This document shows positions 1-8,910 of a DNA stretch of 64,000 bases, one piece after another. The notes beneath the pieces are model-generated. The model worked only from the letters and a program-made list of their open reading frames with translations, ran no database searches and was not told the origin of the DNA. The position numbers were made by a program, and so were the translations under genes. The stretch is from NCBI RefSeq assembly GCF_008369165.1, contig NZ_VOBA01000001.1, positions 2,039,630 through 2,103,629 of the forward strand. Reading direction: 5' to 3'. Position 1 is the first letter of the stretch. Each line of letters opens with the position of its first letter. The stretch is from Dietzia sp. ANT_WB102. GTDB lineage: Bacteria > Actinomycetota > Actinomycetes > Mycobacteriales > Mycobacteriaceae.

Positions 1-1004
1 GCGAGATCCGGGACGGTTGGCTGTACGGACGAGGCACCGTCGACATGAAGAACATGATCGGCATGATGCTCGCGGTGATCCGGCACTATAAGCGTGAGGG
101 CATCGTGCCGCGGCGTCCCCTACTGCTCGCGTTCTTCGCAGACGAAGAGGCCGCCGGGATCATGGGCGCCAAGTGGGTGGTCCGTGAGCGACCTGAGATC
201 TTCGACGGGATGACCCAGGCGCTCAGCGAGGTCGGCGGCTGGTCAGTCCCCGTGGCCGGGCGTCGGCTCTACCCGATCGCTGTCGCAGAGAAAGGTGTTG
301 CCTGGGCCAGGGTGACAGCGCACGGGACCGCCGCCCACGCATCGCGGCCGACACGGGACAACGCCGTGGCCGCGATCGCGGGCGCCGTGCACCGGGTGGC
401 CGGACTCGACTTTCCAGTGGAGCCGACCGAGGCAAACACCGCGCTCGCCTCGGCGGTCGGCCGGATCGCCGGACGCAGCGGCGAGGTCGCCGACCTGCCG
501 GACCAACTCGAGGTTCTCGGGCACTTCGGGCCCCTGGTGGCAGCTTCGCTGTCCCACACTGCTTCCCCGACGGTGCTGTCTGCCGGGTACAAGACCAATG
601 TCATCCCTACCGAGGCGCACGCGGAGATCGACTGCCGTGTGCTCCCCGGCGGCGAGGACACCTTCCGTGCCGATATTGAACGTGTACTCGGACCCGACGT
701 CGGGGTGGAGTGGATCTGGGAGCCTCCGATCGCTGCGCCGGCCGACGCCCCGCTGATCGAGGTGATCCGGGCCGCGGTTCGCGAATCGGACCCCGGCGCC
801 CTCGTGGTGCCTTATCTCCTCCCCGCGAGCACGGACAACAAACACCTCGCCCCATTGGGGATCGACGGCTACGGCTTCGTGCCGCTGCGTGTTCCCGATG
901 AGTTCGACGTCTTCGGTCATTTCCACGCCGTCGACGAGCGGGTACCGGTCGACGCCCTACACTTCGGGGCCGACGTGCTCGCCCACGTGCTCCGTTCCGC
1001 GTGA
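1..1004 (+). CDS. M20 family metallopeptidase, 5' end missing
   Basis: The reading frame is already open at base 3, so the true start lies before the window. The visible part begins just before the family motif GRGTVDMK, whose Asp is a metal ligand. It continues with FADEEAAG (general-base Glu and metal-binding Glu), the dimerisation-lid segment AEIDCRVLPGG, and near the end FGHFHAVDERVP, which carries the last metal-binding His. This fits an M20 amidohydrolase (ArgE/DapE/CPG2-like, two zinc ions) that cleaves small peptides or N-acyl amino acids in the cytoplasm. The exact substrate cannot be read from the sequence. The stop codon overlaps the start of the following MFS transporter gene by four bases (GTGA), so the two are probably translated together. 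Confident on family, not on substrate. Confidence 0.9.
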   Translation, partial: EIRDGWLYGRGTVDMKNMIGMMLAVIRHYKREGIVPRRPLLLAFFADEEAAGIMGAKWVVRERPEIFDGMTQALSEVGGWSVPVAGRRLYPIAVAEKGVAWARVTAHGTAAHASRPTRDNAVAAIAGAVHRVAGLDFPVEPTEANTALASAVGRIAGRSGEVADLPDQLEVLGHFGPLVAASLSHTASPTVLSAGYKTNVIPTEAHAEIDCRVLPGGEDTFRADIERVLGPDVGVEWIWEPPIAAPADAPLIEVIRAAVRESDPGALVVPYLLPASTDNKHLAPLGIDGYGFVPLRVPDEFDVFGHFHAVDERVPVDALHFGADVLAHVLRSA

Positions 1005-2236
1005 GGGGCGCGCTTACCGGCAGCCCAAACCCGGAGCCCCGCACCCGCCTGCCCGCAGACGTCTGGGTCCTGGTCGCGGCCGCTTTCGCCGTAGCGATCG
1101 GCTACGGGCTCGTCGCTCCCGTCCTACCCCAGTTCGCCCGTAGCTTTGATGTCTCGGTGACGGCGGCGTCGGTCATCGTCAGCGCGTTCGCGTTCTTCCG
1201 GCTGGTGTTCGCGCCCGCCGGTGGATTCCTCGTCGACAAGCTGGGGGAGCGCTGGGTCTACATGACCGGCCTGCTGATCGTGGTGGTGTCCACGTTGGCA
1301 ACGGGTTTGGCGCAGAACTATTGGCAGTTGCTGGTATTCCGTGGGCTCGGTGGGCTTGGGTCGACCATGTTCACGATCTCCGCCATGGCCCTACTCACGA
1401 GGCTGTCACCGCCCGGCGCTCGGGGCCGGATCGCCGGGCTGTATGCCACCGCATTCCTCATCGGCAATATCGGAGGACCGGTGCTGGGTGGGTTGTTGGC
1501 GGGGTTCGGCATGCGAATACCGTTCTTCGTCTACGCGGGCACACTGTTGGTCGCGACCGGCGTGGTGGCGGTCTTCCTCAGAGGTGGCCGTCGACCTTCT
1601 CCCGAGGACGGGGCCTCCGAGCAGAAGCCTTTACTCGTGGGTGAGGCGTTACGCCACAGCGGGTACCGCGCCGCGCTCATCTCCAGTTTTGTCAACGGGT
1701 GGGCCTCGTTCGGCGTCCGGGTCGCGATCATCCCGCTGTTCGCCGCGGCCACCTTCGATGCAGGCGCCGGAATCGCGGGTACCGCGCTCGCCTCGTTTGC
1801 GGTGGGTACCGCATCGGTGATCTCCTTCGCGGGATGGCTGTCGGACCGCTACGGGCGACGCCCGATGGTGATCCTCGGCCTGACCATCTCCGGCACCACC
1901 ACCCTCATCCTGGGTTGGTGTGACACCGTTCCGCTATTGGTGGCGGCCTCGATCATCGCTGGTGCAGGCGCGGGCATCCTCAACCCGTCGCAGCAGGCTG
2001 CGGTCGCGGATGTGATCGGTGCCGACCGGGCGGGCGGAAAGGTCCTCGCCACCTTCCAGATGGCCAGCGACTCCGGTGCGATCCTCGGTCCGGTGATCGT
2101 GGGTCTCGTGGTGGACCTGATGAGCTACAAGGCGGGCTTCGCGGTGTCAGGCGCGCTACTCCTGATGGCTACCGTCCCGTGGATAGTCGCCAAGGAGACC
2201 CACGAGTCCACGAACCGCGCGACCGTGGGGGAGTGA
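1001..2236 (+). CDS. MFS transporter (12-TM type)
   Basis: A 411-residue major facilitator superfamily membrane protein. Hydrophobic segments fill the length after a short cytoplasmic N-terminus. The MFS motif A occurs twice, once per six-helix half: GGFLVDKLGERW at about residue 68 and GWLSDRYGRRPM at about residue 278. This is the usual duplicated DHA1-like layout, and the length is normal. The GTG start overlaps the peptidase stop, which suggests joint expression and possibly a shared purpose, for example export or uptake of an amino acid derivative; that link is inference. The substrate is unknown. A non-coding gap of 55 bases separates it from the helicase gene downstream. Confidence 0.88.
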   Translation: MRGALTGSPNPEPRTRLPADVWVLVAAAFAVAIGYGLVAPVLPQFARSFDVSVTAASVIVSAFAFFRLVFAPAGGFLVDKLGERWVYMTGLLIVVVSTLATGLAQNYWQLLVFRGLGGLGSTMFTISAMALLTRLSPPGARGRIAGLYATAFLIGNIGGPVLGGLLAGFGMRIPFFVYAGTLLVATGVVAVFLRGGRRPSPEDGASEQKPLLVGEALRHSGYRAALISSFVNGWASFGVRVAIIPLFAAATFDAGAGIAGTALASFAVGTASVISFAGWLSDRYGRRPMVILGLTISGTTTLILGWCDTVPLLVAASIIAGAGAGILNPSQQAAVADVIGADRAGGKVLATFQMASDSGAILGPVIVGLVVDLMSYKAGFAVSGALLLMATVPWIVAKETHESTNRATVGE

Positions 2237-2275
2237 CCAGTGCAAGCCGTGTCGCTCATCAGCACACCTACGCCG

Positions 2276-2281
2276 TAGAAT
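2276..2281 (+). promoter_or_regulatory. Candidate -10 box TAGAAT for the DEAD-box helicase gene
   Basis: TAGAAT lies ten bases before the ATG at 2292 and matches the actinobacterial TANNNT -10 pattern. No convincing -35 or Shine-Dalgarno is visible. The transcript would have an untranslated leader of only a few bases. Confidence 0.45.
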
Positions 2282-2291
2282 GTAAAACCTC

Positions 2292-4349
2292 ATGGACAAC
2301 AACGACGAGGACCGTACCGCCACTGCCGGCGACGAGGTCGACACCGACGCCAGCACGCCCGAGCCAGCCGCCAGCACTCCCGAGCCAGCTGCCCCCGCTC
2401 CGGAACCTGCTACTCCCGCTCCGGAACACACCGGCACCGCCGCGTCCACGGACAGTGGCGAGGACGAGCCCGACGTGACCTTCGCCGACATGGGGCTCGC
2501 CCCAGCCGTCGCGCAGGCGGTCAGGGACGTGGGGTACGAGGTCCCCTCCGCCATCCAGGCCGCGACGATCCCCCTGGTCCTCGAGGGCCGTGACGTGGTC
2601 GGGCTGGCGCAGACCGGTACGGGTAAAACGGCTGCGTTCGCGCTTCCCATCCTCTCCCTGATCGACCCGTCGCTGAAGAAGCCACAGGCTCTCATCCTGG
2701 CTCCGACCCGTGAACTCGCCCTCCAGGTGGCGGAGGCCTGTGTCACGTACTCGGCTAACATGCCCCAAGTGAACGTGCTGCCCATCTACGGCGGGCAGGC
2801 CTACGGCATCCAGTTGTCGGGGCTCCGGCGCGGGGCACAGATCATCGTCGGCACCCCCGGCCGTGTGATCGACCACCTCAAGAAGGGCACGCTCGACCTA
2901 TCGGGCCTGCGGCACCTCGTCCTGGACGAGGCCGACGAGATGCTCGCGATGGGATTCCAGGAGGATGTCGAACGGATCCTGTCCGACACCCCGGAGACGA
3001 CTCAGGTCGCCCTGTTCTCCGCCACGATGCCCGCCGCGATCCGTAGGATCTCGCAGAAGTACCTCACCAACCCGACAGAGGTGAAGGTCGCATCAAAGAC
3101 GTCGACGGCGCCAACAATTCAGCAGCGTTACGTTCTGGTCAACCATCGTGACAAGCTCGACGCGCTGACGCGGATCTTCGAGGTTGAGGACTTCGACGCG
3201 ATGATCCTGTTCGTTCGCACCAAATCCGCGACCGAAGAATTGGCGGAGCGACTCCGTGCCCGGGGGTTCTCTGCGGCGCCAATCAACGGCGACATCCCGC
3301 AGAACCTTCGTGAACGCACGATCGAGGCGCTGAAGGACGGTCGCACGGACATCCTGGTAGCGACCGACGTCGCCGCCCGGGGTCTCGACGTCCCGCGGAT
3401 CAGCCACGTCGTCAACTACGACATCCCGCACGACACGGAGTCGTACATCCACCGCATCGGCCGTACCGGTCGTGCCGGCAGGAGTGGTCAGGCCCTACTT
3501 TTCGTCACCCCGCGCGAGCGCCGACTCCTCTCACAGATCGAGCGCGCCACCCGTCAGCCGCTTACCGAGATCCAGCTCCCGAGTGTGGACGACGTCAACG
3601 AGATGCGGATGGCGAAGTTCGCCCAGTCGATCACCGAGAGTCTCGACGACCCGAGCATCGCGCTGTTCCGCCGGCTGGTGGAGGAGTATGCCTCCGAGCA
3701 TTCGGTCTCGATGGCCGATATCGCGGCCGCACTGGCGACCCAGTCGCGGAACTCGGACGACTTTCTCATGCGCGAACCCGAGCGCCCGCAGCGCCGCGAC
3801 GACCGCAGAGACGATCGCCGGGAACGCCCGTCGAGGGACTTCTCCGACGGGCCCCGCCCGTCGCGCTCGGGGAAGAACATGTCCCAATACCGGATCGCCG
3901 TCGGTAAGCGGAACAACGTCAAGCCCGGGTCGATAATGGGCGCTCTGGCCAATGAGGCCGGGCTCCGCGGCGGCGATATCGGGCGCATTTCGATCCGGTT
4001 CGACCACTCGATCGTCGAATTGCCAGCGGATCTCCCCGCGGACCAGCTCAACTCGATGAAGGGAATCCGGGTGGGTGGTTCCGAGATCGACATCCGTCCC
4101 GATTCGGGTGCACCATCGGGTCGTCCGTCGTCTTTCCGAGATGATCGGGGCGGCAAGCCGCGCGGTGGAGGGCATCGTCGCGAGGACCGCGGTGACCGTG
4201 GCGACCGTGGAGACCGGTTCAACGACAGGGGGCGCGGTGACCATCGCGACGACAGGCGTGACGACCGCGGAAGCTTCCGTCGTGAGGACGACGACCGTCG
4301 CGGTGGCGGGTTCCGCGGTCGCTCCGGTGGGGGTTCGGACCGTCACTGA
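2292..4349 (+). CDS. deaD: DEAD-box ATP-dependent RNA helicase (DeaD/CsdA-like)
   Basis: A 685-residue RNA helicase expected to remodel ribosomal or messenger RNA. Residues 1-60 are a low-complexity Pro/Ala/Glu tail with repeated TPEPA units. The catalytic core follows with Q-motif region FADMGL (about 62), motif I AQTGTGKT (about 106), motif II DEAD (about 212), motif III SAT (about 243) and motif VI HRIGRTGR (about 387). A DbpA-type RNA-binding domain is seen around 531 (YRIAVGKRNNVKPGSI). The C-terminus from about 620 is an Arg/Gly/Asp-rich RGG-like tail. This order is that of CsdA/DeaD helicases. The ATG start is supported by a nearby TAGAAT -10 box. Its stop abuts the stop of the convergent HNH gene with no space between them. 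Confidence 0.93.
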   Translation: MDNNDEDRTATAGDEVDTDASTPEPAASTPEPAAPAPEPATPAPEHTGTAASTDSGEDEPDVTFADMGLAPAVAQAVRDVGYEVPSAIQAATIPLVLEGRDVVGLAQTGTGKTAAFALPILSLIDPSLKKPQALILAPTRELALQVAEACVTYSANMPQVNVLPIYGGQAYGIQLSGLRRGAQIIVGTPGRVIDHLKKGTLDLSGLRHLVLDEADEMLAMGFQEDVERILSDTPETTQVALFSATMPAAIRRISQKYLTNPTEVKVASKTSTAPTIQQRYVLVNHRDKLDALTRIFEVEDFDAMILFVRTKSATEELAERLRARGFSAAPINGDIPQNLRERTIEALKDGRTDILVATDVAARGLDVPRISHVVNYDIPHDTESYIHRIGRTGRAGRSGQALLFVTPRERRLLSQIERATRQPLTEIQLPSVDDVNEMRMAKFAQSITESLDDPSIALFRRLVEEYASEHSVSMADIAAALATQSRNSDDFLMREPERPQRRDDRRDDRRERPSRDFSDGPRPSRSGKNMSQYRIAVGKRNNVKPGSIMGALANEAGLRGGDIGRISIRFDHSIVELPADLPADQLNSMKGIRVGGSEIDIRPDSGAPSGRPSSFRDDRGGKPRGGGHRREDRGDRGDRGDRFNDRGRGDHRDDRRDDRGSFRREDDDRRGGGFRGRSGGGSDRH

Positions 4350-5195
4350 TCAGCGGCCCTGGGGTCCAGACGGACACCGCCGTGCCGCGCCTGCGAGCAC
4401 CTCGTGATCGGCCCTGGTCACGGGCAGGCCGTAAGCGACGGCGGCGGTCAGGTACCGGGAAGCGTAGAAGCAGTGACGACGGGGGTCCGGAGGTAACCAG
4501 TCCGCCGGCGTCGAGTCACTCTTGCCGGTGTTGACCGCGGCGCTGACGGCGAGGAGATTGCGATCGACGTCGTTGGCGAACGCCGCACGGCGCCACGCAG
4601 GCCACGCCCACGCCCCGAGATCCCACGCCGCCGACAGCGGGTAGACGTGGTCGACGTGGATACTGCGCAACCCCGCGGTGCCCGCGTCAATCACCTTGCC
4701 GGTATACGGGTCGGTCAGGATTCCGCCGGACACCTCGCACGCGCCCCCGGGCGCCCGCGTGCCGCCGGCAAGGTCGCGGGCCAGGACATCGTGGCGGGTC
4801 GAGCACCCGTTCCCTGACCCAGGGGCACCGGTGGCGTCACTCCAGGCTGGCCCAAACACGCAGGCGGACGCGCCCGAGCAATCCCGCTCGTATCCCGGAG
4901 CGGGGTTTCGATAGTCCACCACGTCGACTGCGTCGAGCAGAGCGACTACCGCCCCCCGCGGTGGGCTGCCTGGTACCGAACCACGAGGGTGTCCCAGCCA
5001 CACCACGCCGGCCAGCACCACGAGCACGGTCGACATCAGCGCGAGTGCACGAGGAGCGATAGGGGGCACGACGCGGCTTACCGCTGGGGCGCACAACCGG
5101 ACGCGGGGTATGCGGATCACGGATTGAGTCTGAACGCCGGGAGCGCCGAGGCCCACCCGTAGCGGCGTCGTCGCGACGCGACTGTGGAGAGGCAC
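4350..5195 (-). CDS. Membrane-anchored or secreted HNH endonuclease family protein (DUF1524-like)
   Basis: A predicted nuclease of up to 281 residues. The C-terminal half carries the DUF1524/HNH signature: HVDHVYPLSAAWDLGA (His, Asp, His), then NDVDRNLLAVSAAVNTGKSD and a final CFYASRYL segment. The N-terminal part has one hydrophobic stretch (ALMSTVLVVLAGVVWLG, about residues 52-68) followed by a Pro/Gly-rich linker, consistent with a signal anchor placing the nuclease outside the membrane. The start is uncertain: ATG 5195, GTG near 5120 or ATG near 5036 are all possible. Family members in actinobacteria are common small exported proteins of unproven role, perhaps in nutrient scavenging from DNA. 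It is divergent from the SNF2 gene, with about 70 bases between them. Confidence 0.8.
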   Translation of the reverse strand: MPLHSRVATTPLRVGLGAPGVQTQSVIRIPRVRLCAPAVSRVVPPIAPRALALMSTVLVVLAGVVWLGHPRGSVPGSPPRGAVVALLDAVDVVDYRNPAPGYERDCSGASACVFGPAWSDATGAPGSGNGCSTRHDVLARDLAGGTRAPGGACEVSGGILTDPYTGKVIDAGTAGLRSIHVDHVYPLSAAWDLGAWAWPAWRRAAFANDVDRNLLAVSAAVNTGKSDSTPADWLPPDPRRHCFYASRYLTAAVAYGLPVTRADHEVLAGAARRCPSGPQGR

Positions 5196-5266
5196 GCCCC
5201 TGTGGATAGCGACGCAGTCCTCGGACGGGGGACGCCCGGCCTACTGTCGGACCGGCGTGCTTACAT

Positions 5267-8158
5267 GTGGGCGTGACCCCGACTGCCGAACCCCGACTGC
5301 ACGCCGTGTGGCAATCCGGGGTCGTCGGACTCTGGTGTGAGACGGGACTGCGCAGGCCGGGTTCGATCGCTCCGGCTGCCTCCGTCACAGCTGTGGGGCG
5401 TGCGGGAGCTCCACCGGACGTGGTCCGGTCACTCGAGCAGTACTCACTGACGCACCGGATCGGAGTCCGTGTCCCGGTGGAGGGCAGGGTTCGGGCGGCG
5501 ACCGTGCCCGGTATCCGGGTCTCGGTCGGAGCCGCGGTCGACCTGTGCGGGATGCTCGACACTGATGATCACTGGGTCGGGCCCGGGTTGCGTGCATTTG
5601 CGGTTCTCTCGTTAGGTGTGGCCGCTTTCGTACGCGCCGGCCACGTCGTGCCTCTCGTCGGTCGTTCCGAGGGCGGGTGGGAAGCGTCCTGGGCCCTCGC
5701 GCGGTCGCCTGTGGTGTCCGCATGGATCGCCGAGAGCCTGTCTCGGTGTCACGGACTGGTGGCGAGCCGTGAGGACCTCGACAGGCTTATCGCCGCGTTG
5801 GCCGATTGCCACGCCCGGATGGCCCTCGCATCTCTTGCAGGGGATAGGCGGAGCGAACTGGGCACCGCGCTGATCAGCGGCGGGGTCGTGGCATCGGGAG
5901 GTCAGGCTTTGGCTGACGCCGTCAACGAGTTCGGCCGAGCGGCGGCGGCGCGGGACGTCGAGGTGGTGTTCCGGATCGTCGAGCCGTCGGGCGATGACGG
6001 AGTCGGTCGGAGTGATATCTACGACGAGACCGGGAGTGGCGCGGCCGGGGAGAGTCTGTGGCGGTTGGAGGTCCTCGTGCGCACTGGTACCGATTCGCTT
6101 CGGCCATTCACCGAACTGCCCGATTCGTCCGCCGTCGGTGACGCCGTGCGCGATGTCGTCGACAGGGCGGTCCGATCGTGGTCACCGCTCGGGCGCGCCG
6201 TTACTTTCGCTGAGAGCCCGGACCTGCTGCTGCCCACCGAGCTGGTGGTCCAGTTGGTCGACGAGGGCGTGGAGTCTCTGCGGGGCAGGGGAATCGAGGT
6301 CCTGCTGCCGAGAGCGTGGACCAGGGTGAGGACCGCGGTGCGGCTCGCGGTGAGGGAACCCGGCACGGAGAACATCGACTCCGGTCGCCGCCTGGGCCTC
6401 GACCAACTGGCGGATGTGGACTGGGAGATGGTCGTTGACGACATCCCAATTGACGCAGCAGAGGCACAAATGCTTCTCGATGCGGCTTCCGACCTGGTCA
6501 AGCTCCGAGGGCAATGGGTTCGGGCGGATCCGGGAGCGCTCCGTCGGGCTGCCCGCTTCCTCGCCGCGAGGCGGGGAGGTCGGGTCACGGCCCCCAGCCT
6601 CGTCGCCGCCCTGATGTCCGAAGAGGGGGAGGGAGTAGAAATCGAGGCTCCCACGACTCTCGACTGGGTGCCGTCGTCGTCGATCCGGGTCGACCTGCCA
6701 TCCTGGTTCGGCGCCACGCTACGTCCCTATCAAGTGGAGGGGGTGCGTTGGCTGGCCGCGCTGTCCAGCGCGGATGTCGGTGCCGTTCTGGCAGATGATA
6801 TGGGCCTCGGCAAGACTATGCAGGTGCTCGCACTGACCGCCTCCGAGTACTCGCGGGGCCGGACCGGCCCCACCTTGGTCGTAGCTCCGCTGACCCTGGT
6901 AGCCACCTGGGCACGGGAGTCGGCGACGTTCGCCCCGGAATTGCGGGTCCACGTCCACCACGGCCCGGAACGGGAACGGGGCGCCGACGCGGTCGCACTA
7001 CTCGGAGCTGCCGATCTCGTCCTGACCTCGTACGGCACCGCGACCCGGGACGCCGAGCTCCTTGCACAGGTGGCATGGCGACGCCTAGTCGCTGACGAGG
7101 CACAGACTGTCAAGAATCCCACCACCTCGGTGGCGCGGGCGGTGTCGGCGATCCCGGCAGACCACCGGATTGCGCTGACCGGGACACCGGTCGAGAACCG
7201 ACTGGACGAACTGCGAGCAGTGCTGGACTTCGCCAATCCGGGGATGATGGGCTCGGCGAGCACGTTCCGCGCGCGGTTCGCGGTTCCCATCGAGTCCCAC
7301 CGCGACGAGGCTGCGGCCTCGAGGTTGCGGGCATTGGCGGCCCCGTTCGTACTTCGCCGCCTCAAGTCCGACCCCAGGGTCGTCGCCGATCTGCCGGAGA
7401 AGCAGCACATCAGGGTGGATGCGCCCCTGACCCGTGAGCAGGCGACCCTGTACCGGGCGGTCGTCGAGGACATGATGGAGCAGGTCAAGGAATCCGAGGG
7501 AGCCGCCCGTAAGGGCGCCATCCTATCGGGACTGACCGCCCTGAAACAGGTGTGCAACCATCCCGCCCACTACCTCGGGGACGGCTCGGCACTCCTTCGC
7601 GGCGGCCGCCACCGCTCAGGCAAGCTCGCCGCTCTGGACGAGGTCCTCACTGAGATCATCGACGCGGGGGAGAAGGTCCTGCTGTTCACCCAGTACCGGG
7701 CGTTCGGCGATCTCATCCTGCCGCTACTCGAGCGGCGCGCTGCCACAGCGGTGCCGTTCCTCCACGGCGGTGTCACGGCCGCCGGGCGTGCACAGATGGT
7801 CGAGGAGTTCCAAGCACCGCACGGCCCTCCGGTGATGCTTGCGTCGCTACGCGCGGGTGGGACCGGCCTGACCCTTACCCAGGCGAACCATGTGGTTCAC
7901 CTGGATCGCTGGTGGAACCCGGCAGTGGAGAACCAGGCGACCGATCGGGTCCACCGCATCGGCCAGACGCGGGTGGTGCAGGTGCGTACGTTGGTCGCTC
8001 CGGGGACGGTCGAAGACCGAATCGACGAACTTCTCGAGGCCAAGCGGGATCTCGCCGAGCTGACCCTGGGCCCGATGGCCGGCGCGCTGACCGAGTTGGC
8101 GGACGCAGACCTCGCCGCGCTCGTCGAGCTCACCGACGAGGGGCGGGACGAACTATGA
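5267..8158 (+). CDS. SNF2/RapA-family DEAD/DEAH-like ATPase
   Basis: A 963-residue SNF2 superfamily ATPase, expected to translocate on double-stranded DNA and move or strip bound proteins. The first 330 residues show no motif I recognise. Around 390-450 there is a segment resembling the SNF2-helicase-associated domain (DWEMVVDDIPIDAAEA...). The ATPase core holds motif I DDMGLGKT (about 511), motif II as DEAQ (about 611), motif III LTGTP (about 640), and in the second lobe QATDRVHRIGQTR (about 892), all in the usual order. GTG 5267 is taken as start; GTG 5273 is equally possible. Its stop overlaps the SWIM gene start by four bases (ATGA). Mycobacterial HelZ-type proteins have the same layout. 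It is the first gene of a four-gene cassette. Confidence 0.92.
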   Translation: MGVTPTAEPRLHAVWQSGVVGLWCETGLRRPGSIAPAASVTAVGRAGAPPDVVRSLEQYSLTHRIGVRVPVEGRVRAATVPGIRVSVGAAVDLCGMLDTDDHWVGPGLRAFAVLSLGVAAFVRAGHVVPLVGRSEGGWEASWALARSPVVSAWIAESLSRCHGLVASREDLDRLIAALADCHARMALASLAGDRRSELGTALISGGVVASGGQALADAVNEFGRAAAARDVEVVFRIVEPSGDDGVGRSDIYDETGSGAAGESLWRLEVLVRTGTDSLRPFTELPDSSAVGDAVRDVVDRAVRSWSPLGRAVTFAESPDLLLPTELVVQLVDEGVESLRGRGIEVLLPRAWTRVRTAVRLAVREPGTENIDSGRRLGLDQLADVDWEMVVDDIPIDAAEAQMLLDAASDLVKLRGQWVRADPGALRRAARFLAARRGGRVTAPSLVAALMSEEGEGVEIEAPTTLDWVPSSSIRVDLPSWFGATLRPYQVEGVRWLAALSSADVGAVLADDMGLGKTMQVLALTASEYSRGRTGPTLVVAPLTLVATWARESATFAPELRVHVHHGPERERGADAVALLGAADLVLTSYGTATRDAELLAQVAWRRLVADEAQTVKNPTTSVARAVSAIPADHRIALTGTPVENRLDELRAVLDFANPGMMGSASTFRARFAVPIESHRDEAAASRLRALAAPFVLRRLKSDPRVVADLPEKQHIRVDAPLTREQATLYRAVVEDMMEQVKESEGAARKGAILSGLTALKQVCNHPAHYLGDGSALLRGGRHRSGKLAALDEVLTEIIDAGEKVLLFTQYRAFGDLILPLLERRAATAVPFLHGGVTAAGRAQMVEEFQAPHGPPVMLASLRAGGTGLTLTQANHVVHLDRWWNPAVENQATDRVHRIGQTRVVQVRTLVAPGTVEDRIDELLEAKRDLAELTLGPMAGALTELADADLAALVELTDEGRDEL

Positions 8159-8910
8159 GCGGCTCGACCGGAATCCCGGCCAGGTCGCGGGCCGGCCAGT
8201 TCGGCTCGCACATGTGGAGCAGGCGGTGGGCGAGTGACATCGAGTCCGGCATCTCCCGTGGTGACGTATACATGGCCCGCAAGGAGGCCCGTAACCACAA
8301 GGTTCTCTCCCTGGACCACTCGGGGCGGTCGGTCAGGTGTGACGTCGCCGGGAGCAGGCCCGCGCCCTTTACAGTCGAGTTCACGTTCGCACCGCTCGAC
8401 GGCACGGATTCGGATGCCTTGCGGACCGCTCTCAGGCGGGAGGAGCACGGAGTTCTCGGTGCCTTGGCAGGGGACTTCTCCGACACCGTCGGATTTCTGC
8501 TGTTGCCGGCAGTCCATGGTGCGACCGCTTTTTCCTGCCACTGTCCGGTCCAGCCAGGCCCCTGCCGACACGTTCTGGCGGCGGCCTACATCATGGTCGA
8601 GTGGTGGGACGCCCGGCCGGAGGTGATGTTCGCGCTGCGGGGCCTGCGGCCCGAACAACTCGGCGCCGTCCTCCGCGGCGACGGCGACGACGACGAGATG
8701 TCCGTTGACGTGGAGGAGGCACTGTGGGGTCGGGACCCGATCCTGCCGGCCTTGCCGTCCCCTGTGCCAGCGGGTCTCGAGGACCTGCTGGACGCGCCCG
8801 TCACCCGGAGATTCGCTGCCGCGGCGACGAACGACCCGCTCGAACAACTGCGGGTGGTAGCGGACCTCGAGGACTTCCTCGACGCATTTAGCAGGTACCG
8901 ACCGAGATGA
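8155..8910 (+). CDS. SWIM zinc finger protein
   Basis: A 251-residue protein with a SWIM zinc-binding motif, CxCx(n)CxH, seen as SCHCPVQPGPCRHVLAA around residues 127-143. SWIM domains are found in bacterial partners of SNF2 ATPases and are thought to bind DNA or protein. No catalytic motif is visible. The rest is mixed alpha/beta with an acidic run (GDGDDDE) at about residue 178. The start ATG 8155 is chosen because it overlaps the SNF2 stop (ATGA); the same frame stays open upstream only as an overlap with the SNF2 gene. Its own stop overlaps the next gene by four bases. SNF2-SWIM pairing is widespread in actinobacteria, so a functional complex is a fair inference. Confidence 0.88.
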   Translation: MSGSTGIPARSRAGQFGSHMWSRRWASDIESGISRGDVYMARKEARNHKVLSLDHSGRSVRCDVAGSRPAPFTVEFTFAPLDGTDSDALRTALRREEHGVLGALAGDFSDTVGFLLLPAVHGATAFSCHCPVQPGPCRHVLAAAYIMVEWWDARPEVMFALRGLRPEQLGAVLRGDGDDDEMSVDVEEALWGRDPILPALPSPVPAGLEDLLDAPVTRRFAAAATNDPLEQLRVVADLEDFLDAFSRYRPR

